A stretch of 6,970 nt of DNA from Spirochaetales bacterium (lineage in GTDB: Bacteria > Spirochaetota > Spirochaetia > SZUA-6 > DRHE01): assembly GCA_016930895.1 (NCBI GenBank), contig JAFGFV010000273.1:1-6970 (forward strand). The letters are read 5' to 3'. The notes beneath the pieces are model-generated. The model was given only the letters and a program-made list of their open reading frames with translations, searched no databases and was not told the origin of the DNA. Positions 1-4,663 of the stretch are shown one piece after another (the stretch's first letter is position 1; each line of letters opens with the position of its first letter). A program made the translations under genes and the position numbers.

Positions 1-76
1 GATCCTGATCTAACGGGTCGCACGGGTCTTTGACAAACACGGCCGGCGGGGAGTTTCCTCGTCGGCCATATCCCCC

Positions 77-628
77 TCACTTTTCTTGCTTTCGCTTCTG
101 GTGGGCAGCCAGCCAGTCGTTATACATCCGATACATCGGCTTCTTTCGCGCATTCTCCTGGGCAATAGACTTCGGCTTTCTCGCTGAAGTTCCTATCGCC
201 TCTTCTTCGATTGTGTAGAGGAATTCGATAATCCTGAGGTCAAGATCAGGGAAGGTTGTCCTGAACTTCCGAGGGACGAGATTATTGTCCCGCAGGAAGG
301 CAAGTTGCTGGAACAGAGTCGACACCACCCGGCGTTCTCCATGGACATCATCGCCCTGATCGAAGTGGCCACAATACTTCTTTCGGAGTGCGTCCTTGTC
401 CCACTTGGCTTCCTTCTCTACGAGTGTCCAGATTCGTTGTAGCGCCCTGAGCATTTCCGGTGAACTGTAAGACTTGAGCATCTCCCAATACAACTCATAG
501 CGCGTTGCCTTGACCCTCTGTGCCAGCGCGAAGCCAGCGAGAATCGCCGCCCCTACAGAGATCGATATCGGGACCAAATCCTTCCAGTTGTCTCGGAACC
601 AGTCAAATACTACCTCGAAGCGCTCCAT
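77..628 (-). CDS. Hypothetical single-pass membrane protein
   Basis: I do not recognise this 183-residue protein with certainty. Residues 18-36 (LVPISISVGAAILAGFALA) form one hydrophobic membrane segment, preceded by a short amphipathic, Trp-rich N-terminus and followed by a basic stretch (QRVKATR), so the bulk should face the cytoplasm. The soluble part is charged and probably helical. Segments such as YWEMLKSYSSPEMLRALQRIW and RRVVSTLFQQLAFLRDNNLV recall small bacterial membrane proteins of the DUF4760 type, but that is a resemblance from memory only. The C-terminus is rich in Lys and Arg. An ATG at the 628 end is taken as the start. GGAGGG lies directly against it, which is tight for a ribosome site, so the true start is uncertain. 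The gene is transcribed away from the tRNA/ribosomal cluster, is less GC-rich than the ribosomal genes, and has no visible functional link to them. Confidence 0.6.
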   Translation of the reverse strand: MERFEVVFDWFRDNWKDLVPISISVGAAILAGFALAQRVKATRYELYWEMLKSYSSPEMLRALQRIWTLVEKEAKWDKDALRKKYCGHFDQGDDVHGERRVVSTLFQQLAFLRDNNLVPRKFRTTFPDLDLRIIEFLYTIEEEAIGTSARKPKSIAQENARKKPMYRMYNDWLAAHQKRKQEK

Positions 629-698
629 CCCTCCATTGTAGTGTACGAACGGCTTGCCCGCCAGCGAACGTTCCAGGTCACCTTCCGGCCTTCAACTA

Positions 699-727
699 TT
701 GACAATATTTGGACGAAACCATAGAAT
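699..727 (+). promoter_or_regulatory. Sigma-70-type promoter for tRNA-Thr
   Basis: The -35 box TTGACA (699-704) is a perfect consensus. A 17-bp spacer separates it from the -10 box TAGAAT (722-727), which matches five of six consensus bases. Transcription should start near 734, giving about 60 nt of 5' leader before tRNA-Thr. The surrounding DNA is AT-rich compared with the coding regions. A second -10-like hexamer, TATAGT at 777-782, has no matching -35 box. Confidence 0.75.
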
Positions 728-795
728 CTTTCGCATGCTATAAGGGATTTGGTGAGCTAAATAGCGTAAGTCCCTGTATAGTAAGGAAATATTTT

Positions 796-868
796 GCCTC
801 TGTAGCTCAGCTGGTAGAGCACCTCCATGGTAAGGAGGGGGTCACCGGTTCAAATCCGGTCGGAGGCT
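796..868 (+). tRNA. tRNA-Thr (anticodon GGU)
   Basis: The complete cloverleaf can be drawn by hand. The acceptor stem GCCTCTG pairs with CGGAGGC (861-867, one T-G wobble). The D arm is GCTC/GAGC. The anticodon stem CCTCC/GGAGG (822-826/834-838) carries loop ATGGTAA with anticodon GGT at 829-831. The T arm is ACCGG-TTCAAAT-CCGGT, and the discriminator base is T868. The anticodon reads ACC/ACU threonine codons. The 3' CCA is not encoded and must be added after transcription. The gene has its own strong promoter and sits 118 bp before rpmG. In many bacteria tRNA-Thr precedes tuf at this locus, but no tuf is present here. Confidence 0.95.
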
Positions 869-927
869 GTGGACTATTTCGATAGCATCTCACAATTTAT
901 TTTCGCGCCGGGGTCTGGTGTCGACCG

Positions 928-956
928 TTGACACTATAGCGTTATCTTACTATATT
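928..956 (+). promoter_or_regulatory. Sigma-70-type promoter for rpmG and downstream operon
   Basis: The -35 box TTGACA (928-933) is a perfect consensus. The spacer is exactly 17 bp, and the -10 box TATATT (951-956) matches five of six bases. The predicted start near 963 leaves a leader of about 24 nt before the rpmG ATG. No other convincing promoter is seen down to rpoB, so this is the likely main promoter for the whole + strand run, possibly helped by read-through from the tRNA-Thr promoter. Confidence 0.75.
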
Positions 957-986
957 ATTGACCCAACGCGGGAAGGGACCCTACGG

Positions 987-1163
987 ATGGCAAAGGCAAA
1001 GGGCAAGACGGTGGAGTTGGTGGCTCTGCAGTGCACGGAGTGCAACCGTCGCAACTACACCACTTCCAAGAACAAGCGCAACATTCAGGACAAGCTGGAA
1101 TTCAACAAGTACTGCAAGTTCGACCGCAGACACACCCTGCACAGGGAGACAAAGATAAAGTAG
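987..1163 (+). CDS. rpmG: 50S ribosomal protein L33
   Basis: This encodes a 58-residue L33, a small zinc-ribbon-type protein of the large ribosomal subunit near the E site. The sequence shows CTEC (residues 16-19), the family pattern [10 protein letters not shown] (23-32), and [15 protein letters not shown] near the C-terminus. Three cysteines are present (16, 19, 43). The fourth metal position is Asp46 rather than Cys, a variant I recall in other bacterial L33 proteins. The ATG at 987 is chosen because the conserved MAKAKGK start follows the promoter and a purine-rich GGAAGGGA (971-978). A longer reading frame upstream would start inside the promoter. Length is normal for the family. tRNA-Trp begins 12 nt after the stop, so the two are probably co-transcribed. 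Confidence 0.93.
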   Translation: MAKAKGKTVELVALQCTECNRRNYTTSKNKRNIQDKLEFNKYCKFDRRHTLHRETKIK

Positions 1164-1175
1164 CGGTACCTGCGT

Positions 1176-1249
1176 AGGCCAGTAGCTCCAATTGGTAGAG
1201 CGCCGGTCTCCAAAACCGGATGTTGCAGGTTCGAGTCCTGCCTGGCCTG
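1176..1249 (+). tRNA. tRNA-Trp (anticodon CCA)
   Basis: The full cloverleaf is visible. The acceptor stem AGGCCAG pairs perfectly with CTGGCCT (1242-1248). The D arm is GCTC/GAGC. The anticodon stem CCGGT/ACCGG carries loop CTCCAAA with anticodon CCA at 1210-1212. The T arm is GCAGG-TTCGAGT-CCTGC, and the discriminator is G1249, as expected for tRNA-Trp. The 3' CCA is not encoded. Position between rpmG and secE is a conserved arrangement in many bacteria, and the tRNA must be cut out of the polycistronic transcript. A run of seven T (1256-1262) follows the 3' end. Confidence 0.96.
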
Positions 1250-1335
1250 CTTGTCTTTTTTTCGGGGAATACCGACCGGAGCGCGTTCGGGCTGCGGTGG
1301 AGCGGGTCCGTTCGCGCGGCCGCTGGAGGAAAATG

Positions 1336-1515
1336 ATGAAGAAAATCATACGCTTCTTCAAGGAAAGCTATGGGGAGCTCAAGAAGGTTACCTGGCCCAG
1401 CCGGGAAGAGGTCGTGGCCTCCACGAAGGTGGTGCTGGTGTCGGTAGTGCTGATCGCCGTGGCCCTCGGGCTCGTGGATTTTCTCATCTTTCGCGGAATC
1501 GACTGGGTCTTCTGA
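1336..1515 (+). CDS. secE: Protein translocase subunit SecE
   Basis: SecE is the small essential subunit that clamps SecY in the inner-membrane SecYEG export channel. This 59-residue form has the conserved amphipathic cytoplasmic motif ELKKVTWPSREE (residues 14-25) followed by one membrane segment (about 31-52, VVLVSVVLIAVALGLVDFLIF). This is the short single-span type typical outside the gamma-proteobacteria. Two ATG codons stand in tandem (1333 and 1336). GGAGGA at 1325-1330 lies 5 nt from the second and only 2 nt from the first, so 1336 is preferred; the choice changes one residue. It lies between tRNA-Trp and nusG, the standard order. Confidence 0.93.
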   Translation: MKKIIRFFKESYGELKKVTWPSREEVVASTKVVLVSVVLIAVALGLVDFLIFRGIDWVF

Positions 1516-1552
1516 GCTGCAGGGGACGCTCCGACTGCGGCAGGGTGGGGCG

Positions 1553-1579
1553 TGGGCCCGCCGGGCCTGAAGGGTTTTT
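1553..1579 (+). other. GC hairpin followed by a T5 tract in the secE-nusG gap
   Basis: GGCCC (1555-1559) pairs with GGGCC (1563-1567) across a 3-nt loop, and two wobble pairs extend it to 1553-1569. Five T follow at 1575-1579, but the five bases AAGGG separate stem and T tract. The stem is short and the spacing is wrong for an efficient intrinsic terminator. It may be a weak pause or a chance structure. Confidence 0.3.
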
Positions 1580-1603
1580 GAGCACCAAGGAACAAGAGGG
1601 AAG

Positions 1604-2158
1604 ATGGCAAAAGGCTGGTATGTTCTTCATACCTATTCGGGATATGAAAACAAGGTGCAGAAGCACATCCTCAAGCTGATGGAGGATGGGACCATCGGGG
1701 AGCACGTCTTCAGCGTCAAGGTCCCTTCCGAAGAAGTCGTGGAGATCCGGGACGGAAAGCGGCGGGTATCCTCCAAGAAATTCCTGCCCGGGTACATCCT
1801 CCTGGAGATGGATCTGCCCGACACGAACTGGAAGCAGGTGTGCTCGGCCATCCGCCAGATCCCTGGCGTCACGGGCTTCGTGGGTTCCAACCGCAACCAG
1901 AAGCCCCAGGCCATCAGCGCGGAGGAGGCCCGCGAGGTGCTGCAGCGCTCCGGGGAGATCAAGAGCGAGAAGACCCTCAAGCCCAGGCAGATCTTCGCCG
2001 TCGGGGAGACAGTGCGGATCACCGACGGGCCCTTCGACACCTTTACCGGCACGATCGAGGAAGTGAACCTCGAAAAGGGCAAGCTGCGGGTCATGGTCGG
2101 GATCTTTGGACGGTCTACCCCTGTAGAGCTGGACTTTCTGCAGGTGGAGAAGATATAG
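1604..2158 (+). CDS. nusG: Transcription termination/antitermination factor NusG
   Basis: NusG binds the RNA polymerase clamp, modulates pausing, works with Rho, and links polymerase to the ribosome through S10. The 184-residue length is typical. The N-terminal NGN domain starts with [14 protein letters not shown] (residues 5-18) and contains [10 protein letters not shown] (60-69). The C-terminal KOW domain (about 131-165) has [19 protein letters not shown] followed by [20 protein letters not shown]. No extra domain II insertion is seen. The ATG at 1604 begins the conserved MAKGWYVL start. An AAGGA lies 12 nt upstream and a purine-rich GAGGG sits closer. The wording of the linker and C-terminus resembles spirochaete and delta-proteobacterial NusG. 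It follows secE after an 88-bp gap and precedes the rplK leader. Confidence 0.96.
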   Translation: MAKGWYVLHTYSGYENKVQKHILKLMEDGTIGEHVFSVKVPSEEVVEIRDGKRRVSSKKFLPGYILLEMDLPDTNWKQVCSAIRQIPGVTGFVGSNRNQKPQAISAEEAREVLQRSGEIKSEKTLKPRQIFAVGETVRITDGPFDTFTGTIEEVNLEKGKLRVMVGIFGRSTPVELDFLQVEKI

Positions 2159-2163
2159 ACCCT

Positions 2164-2200
2164 GTTGGGAGGCCCCCACCAGGGGGCCGCTAAGACCACA
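2164..2200 (+). promoter_or_regulatory. Probable L1-binding autoregulatory leader of rplK-rplA
   Basis: Between nusG and rplK a perfect 7-bp stem GGCCCCC (2171-2177)/GGGGGCC (2182-2188) has loop ACCA. It is flanked on the 5' side by UGGGA (2166-2170) and on the 3' side by GCUAAGA then CCAC. UGG (2166-2168) can pair with CCA (2196-2198), leaving an asymmetric internal loop. This layout mirrors the L1-binding site of 23S rRNA (GGUGGGAGGCU...AGCCG...ACCACC) and the known rplK leaders at which L1 represses its own operon. The structure ends shortly before the GGGGGA ribosome site, so bound L1 could block initiation. The L1 link is inferred from shape and position. Confidence 0.65.
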
Positions 2201-2214
2201 AAGGGGGACGCTAC

Positions 2215-2649
2215 ATGGCGAAAAAGAAGATCGCTGCAGTCATCAAGCTGCAGGTGCCGGCGGGCAAGGCAACCCCTGCGCCGCCGGTGGGTCCCGCCCT
2301 GGGACCGCACGGAGTCTCGGCTCCGCAGTTCGTGCAGCAGTTCAACGACCGGACCAAGAGTCTGGAACCCGGGCTGCTGATTCCCGTGGTGATCACGGTC
2401 TTCGGGGACAAGAGCTTCACCTTCATCACCAAGACGCCGCCGGCGGCGGTGCTGATCAAGAGGGCCTGCGGGCTGGACAAGGCCTCTTCGGTCCCCAACA
2501 AGGACAAGGTGGCTACCTTGAAGCGTGCACAGCTCAAAGCGATTGCCGAGGAGAAGATGCCGGACTTGAACGCCAACGACGTGGAGGCGGCCATGCGCAT
2601 TATCGCCGGGACGGCCCGGAGCATGGGTGTCACCGTGGAGGAGGCGTGA
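2215..2649 (+). CDS. rplK: 50S ribosomal protein L11
   Basis: L11 forms the base of the ribosomal GTPase-associated centre with 23S rRNA, and is the site affected by thiostrepton and needed for RelA activation. The 144-residue protein shows the proline-rich N-terminal motif [13 protein letters not shown] (residues 21-33) and [19 protein letters not shown], then the RNA-binding C-terminal domain ending [17 protein letters not shown]. The segment [16 protein letters not shown] replaces the common GVNIMEFCKAFN-type sequence and matches what I recall from spirochaetes. The ATG at 2215 is preceded by AGGGGGAC at a suitable distance. Its TGA overlaps the rplA ATG by one base, so the two are probably translationally coupled. 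Confidence 0.97.
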   Translation: MAKKKIAAVIKLQVPAGKATPAPPVGPALGPHGVSAPQFVQQFNDRTKSLEPGLLIPVVITVFGDKSFTFITKTPPAAVLIKRACGLDKASSVPNKDKVATLKRAQLKAIAEEKMPDLNANDVEAAMRIIAGTARSMGVTVEEA

Positions 2650-3332
2650 TGAAGCACGGCAAGAAGTATCGGGAAGCCCTGAAGAAGTACGACCCGCAAG
2701 CGTTGTACCCGCTGGACCGGGCCGTGGAGTTGGTCAAGGAAACGGCGTTTGCCAAGTTCGACGAGACCGTGGAAATCGCCCTGCGCCTCAACATCAAGCC
2801 CAAGCACTCGATCCGGGATACCCTGGTGCTGCCGCACAGCTTCAGGGCCGAGAAAAGGATCCTGGTGTTCGCCAAAGGGGAGAAGGCCGACGAGGCCAGG
2901 GGGGCCGGCGCTGCCTTCGTCGGGGACGCGGATCTGATCGAGAAGATCCAGGGAGGGTGGCTCGACTTCGACGTCGCGGTGGCCACCCCGGACATGATGA
3001 AGGACGTGGGCAAGCTAGGTCCGGTGCTGGGCAGGCGGGGCCTCATGCCCAACCCCAAGACCAAGACCGTGACCTTCGACCTCAAGCAGGCCATCGACGA
3101 GCTCAAGAAGGGGCGAGTGGAGTTCCGCGGCGACAAGACCGGGGTGGTGCACATGCCCATCGGCAAGATCTCGATGGACAGTGCCAAGATCCTGGAGAAC
3201 GCCACGCTCCTCATCCAGGAGGTGGAACGCAAGCGGCCTTCGGACGTCAAGGGCGAGTTCATCAAGTCCATGGCAGTGGCTTCCACCATGGGGCCCGGAG
3301 TCATGGTAGACCACAAGAGCAAGGTGTGGTGA
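2649..3332 (+). CDS. rplA: 50S ribosomal protein L1
   Basis: L1 forms the mobile L1 stalk that handles E-site tRNA and is also the translational repressor of rplK-rplA. The 227-residue protein has normal length. The family signature around GKLGPVLGRRGLMPNPKTKT (residues 121-140) and the C-terminal STMGPGVMVD (212-221) are intact. The ATG at 2649 shares its A with the rplK stop (TGATG). GGAGGAGG at 2637-2644, inside the end of rplK, is the ribosome site. A GTG one codon earlier (2646) is possible but less likely. The likely target of its repressor activity is the hairpin before rplK. Confidence 0.97.
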   Translation: MKHGKKYREALKKYDPQALYPLDRAVELVKETAFAKFDETVEIALRLNIKPKHSIRDTLVLPHSFRAEKRILVFAKGEKADEARGAGAAFVGDADLIEKIQGGWLDFDVAVATPDMMKDVGKLGPVLGRRGLMPNPKTKTVTFDLKQAIDELKKGRVEFRGDKTGVVHMPIGKISMDSAKILENATLLIQEVERKRPSDVKGEFIKSMAVASTMGPGVMVDHKSKVW

Positions 3333-3343
3333 GGAGCCGTAGC

Positions 3344-3880
3344 ATGGGAGAAAAGACGCAGAAGATACAGCAGCGCAAGGTCGACGCGGTCAACGAGATC
3401 AAGGAGCTCGTCAAGAGCTCCCACGATGTGATCTTTACCGACTATCGTGGACTGAACGTGGCCCAGATCACCGAGTTGCGCAGGGCGCTGAGGGAGCGGG
3501 AAACAGAGTACAGGGTCATCAAGAACAACTACGCGCGGCTGGCCATGGAGCAGATGGAGCTTCCTTTTTCGGCGGAGTTCCTGGTCGACCCCACCGCGCT
3601 GGCCCTGGTGCGCGCGGACGTCGGCCCGGTGGCGAAGCTGCTGTTCGATTTCATGAGGGAGACCACGCTCAAGGTCAAGGGAGGCCTGGTCGAGGGCAGG
3701 GTGGTCAGCTCCGCGGACGTGGAGGCGATTTCGAAACTCCCGGCCCGGGAAATGCTGTACGCCATCCTGATGGGAACCATGAATGCCCCTCTGACGAACC
3801 TGCTGTACGCCATGAACGGGGTCGTCACCAAGCTGGTCAGAACGGTGCAGGCCGTGGCCGAGCAGAAGGCCAAAGCATAA
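3344..3880 (+). CDS. rplJ: 50S ribosomal protein L10
   Basis: L10 anchors the L7/L12 dimers to 23S rRNA next to L11, forming the stalk that recruits elongation factors. The 178-residue protein has the family patterns FTDYRGLNVAQITELRRALR (31-50), YRVIKNN (56-62) and KLPAREMLYAILMGTMNAPL (131-150), ending in the helical tail that binds L7/L12. The ATG at 3344 is set by GAGGAG at 3331-3336, which overlaps the rplA stop codon. The reading frame stays open far upstream through rplA, but nothing there resembles L10. Only 11 nt separate it from rplA, leaving no space for a separate L10-binding leader of the usual kind. Confidence 0.96.
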   Translation: MGEKTQKIQQRKVDAVNEIKELVKSSHDVIFTDYRGLNVAQITELRRALRERETEYRVIKNNYARLAMEQMELPFSAEFLVDPTALALVRADVGPVAKLLFDFMRETTLKVKGGLVEGRVVSSADVEAISKLPAREMLYAILMGTMNAPLTNLLYAMNGVVTKLVRTVQAVAEQKAKA

Positions 3881-3883
3881 ATC

Positions 3884-3920
3884 GCAGCATTAGTCTTCGA
3901 GGGTTGCATGCTACTGCTGC
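3884..3920 (+). promoter_or_regulatory. Imperfect hairpin in the rplJ-rplL gap
   Basis: GCAGCA (3884-3889) pairs with TGCTGC (3915-3920). After one mismatch, TAG (3891-3893) pairs with CTA (3911-3913), enclosing a 17-nt loop. No T tract follows, so it is not a terminator. It lies in the 77-nt gap that sets the separate translation of rplL, which must be made in multiple copies per L10. A regulatory or processing role is inference. Confidence 0.35.
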
Positions 3921-3957
3921 GGGGTCCTGAATCACAAGAGAAACAAGGAGAAGTTAA

Positions 3958-4347
3958 ATGGCAACACTGAAGAAAGAGGAGATCCTCGAAGCGATCGCGG
4001 GGATGACGGTGCTGGAGGTATCGGAGCTCGTCAAGGCGATGGAGGACAAGTTCGGGGTCAGCGCAGCGGCCCCGGTGGCAATGGCAGCCGCCCCAGCCGG
4101 CGGCGGGGCCGCCGCGGCCGTCGAAGAGGAGCAGACCGAGTTCACCGTCGTCCTCAAGAGCTTCGACGAGGGCAAGAAGATTCCTGTGATCAAGGAAGTG
4201 CGGGCGATCACGGGCCTGGGCCTCAAGGAGGCCAAGGAGCTGGTGGAGGCGGGGGGTAAGCCCGTCAAGGAAGCCATCGGCAAGGAAGAGGCTCAGAAGA
4301 TCAAGGCGCAGCTGGAGGCAGCCGGCGCTACGGTTGAGGTTAGCTGA
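3958..4347 (+). CDS. rplL: 50S ribosomal protein L7/L12
   Basis: L7/L12 is the multi-copy stalk protein that contacts EF-Tu, EF-G, IF2 and RF3. The 129-residue protein has the N-terminal dimer/L10-binding helices (about 1-33, [20 protein letters not shown]), an Ala/Gly/Pro hinge (about 35-55) and the globular C-terminal domain (60-129). The factor-binding helix region is [20 protein letters not shown]. Length is slightly above the E. coli protein, mainly from the hinge. The ribosome site AAGGAG (3945-3950), 7 nt before the ATG, is the strongest in the window, fitting high output. The gene is followed by a long structured non-coding stretch before rpoB. Confidence 0.97.
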   Translation: MATLKKEEILEAIAGMTVLEVSELVKAMEDKFGVSAAAPVAMAAAPAGGGAAAAVEEEQTEFTVVLKSFDEGKKIPVIKEVRAITGLGLKEAKELVEAGGKPVKEAIGKEEAQKIKAQLEAAGATVEVS

Positions 4348-4384
4348 GATTCTCACGTCTTACGATTGCCACATTCGGAGCTAC

Positions 4385-4437
4385 GGGGGGCGGAGGGGGC
4401 GGAATGTCGTGTTTCCGCCTCGTTTCCGCCGTGCCCC
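4385..4437 (+). other. Two-tier hairpin, first of five in the rplL-rpoB spacer
   Basis: GGCGGAA (4398-4404) pairs perfectly with TTCCGCC (4413-4419) over an 8-nt loop. A second tier, GGCGGA (4389-4394), pairs with TCCGCC (4425-4430). GGGG (4385-4388) can pair with CCCC (4434-4437) across GTG. No T run follows. It could be an RNA-processing (RNase III-like) or stabilising structure; the role is inferred from position only. Confidence 0.5.
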
Positions 4438-4452
4438 GGAACCTGCCGAATC

Positions 4453-4475
4453 GCAGCCGCCGGGCGGGCGGCTGC
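4453..4475 (+). other. Perfect 9-bp hairpin in the rplL-rpoB spacer
   Basis: GCAGCCGCC (4453-4461) is the exact reverse complement of GGCGGCTGC (4467-4475), with a 5-nt loop GGGCG. There is no T tract, so it is not a terminator by itself. It stands 7 nt upstream of the terminator-like hairpin. Confidence 0.5.
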
Positions 4476-4482
4476 CGTCCGT

Positions 4483-4541
4483 CACCATACCGCCGGAGTC
4501 CGGAGGCTGGGCGCGCCCGGACCGGTGGTATGGTGTTTTTT
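4483..4541 (+). terminator. Intrinsic terminator/attenuator between rplL and rpoB
   Basis: CACCATACCGCC (4483-4494) pairs with GGTGGTATGGTG (4524-4535) as a 12-bp stem with a single G-U wobble. Inside it GTCCGG (4498-4503) pairs with CCGGAC (4517-4522). Six T (4536-4541) follow the stem directly, the classic intrinsic-terminator layout. It is placed before rpoB with no promoter after it, so complete termination would silence an essential gene. A partial terminator, as known at this position in E. coli, is the sensible reading. Confidence 0.8.
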
Positions 4542-4553
4542 CGCATACGCGCA

Positions 4554-4582
4554 GCACGCGCATGTGCGACTCGCACGCGTGC
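4554..4582 (+). other. Hairpin just after the attenuator T tract
   Basis: GCACGCG (4554-4560) pairs with CGCGTGC (4576-4582). Inside, TGCG (4565-4568) pairs with CGCA (4572-4575) over a 3-nt loop ACT, leaving CATG as a one-sided bulge. It overlaps the 14-bp palindrome TCGCACGCGTGCGA (4571-4584). The function is unknown; a processing or protein-binding site is possible. Confidence 0.45.
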
Positions 4583-4611
4583 GACACGGGGAGAGGGAGC
4601 GCACACGGCGG

Positions 4612-4641
4612 GACGCCGGGGCCGACCGGAGCCGCGGCGTC
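4612..4641 (+). other. Hairpin upstream of the rpoB ribosome-binding site
   Basis: GACGCCG (4612-4618) is the exact reverse complement of CGGCGTC (4635-4641), with a 16-nt loop. It ends 13 nt before GGGAGGG (4654-4660), the rpoB ribosome site. It might affect translation start or mRNA stability. This is the weakest of the five spacer hairpins. Confidence 0.4.
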
Positions 4642-4663
4642 TTGACCAGGGTAGGGAGGGACA

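Noticed and set aside
13..28. Direct repeat ACGGGTC-GC-ACGGGTC
   Set aside because: Two 7-bp copies alone near the window edge are not enough to support an attachment site, operator or repeat element.
30..58. TTGACA at 30-35 as a promoter
   Set aside because: No -10-like hexamer occurs 16-18 bp downstream and there is no + strand gene to serve.
44..76. Possible terminator after the - strand hypothetical gene (GGCCG/CGGCC stem)
   Set aside because: The stem is only 5 bp with a small inner GAG/CTC, and the following sequence TGTTTGT is a poor T tract.
987..1163. Apparent loss of the fourth zinc ligand in L33 (Asp46 in place of Cys)
   Set aside because: Other bacterial L33 proteins that I recall have CxxC, one later Cys and an Asp at this position, so it is probably a normal variant.
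1484..2310. Long - strand open frames opposite nusG
   Set aside because: They are shadows of nusG with no family features, and nusG is complete on the + strand.
2627..3343. A long open frame in the rplJ frame running back through rplA
   Set aside because: The upstream part is arginine/glycine/glutamine-rich out-of-frame translation of rplA. L10 homology begins only at 3344, where a ribosome site sits.
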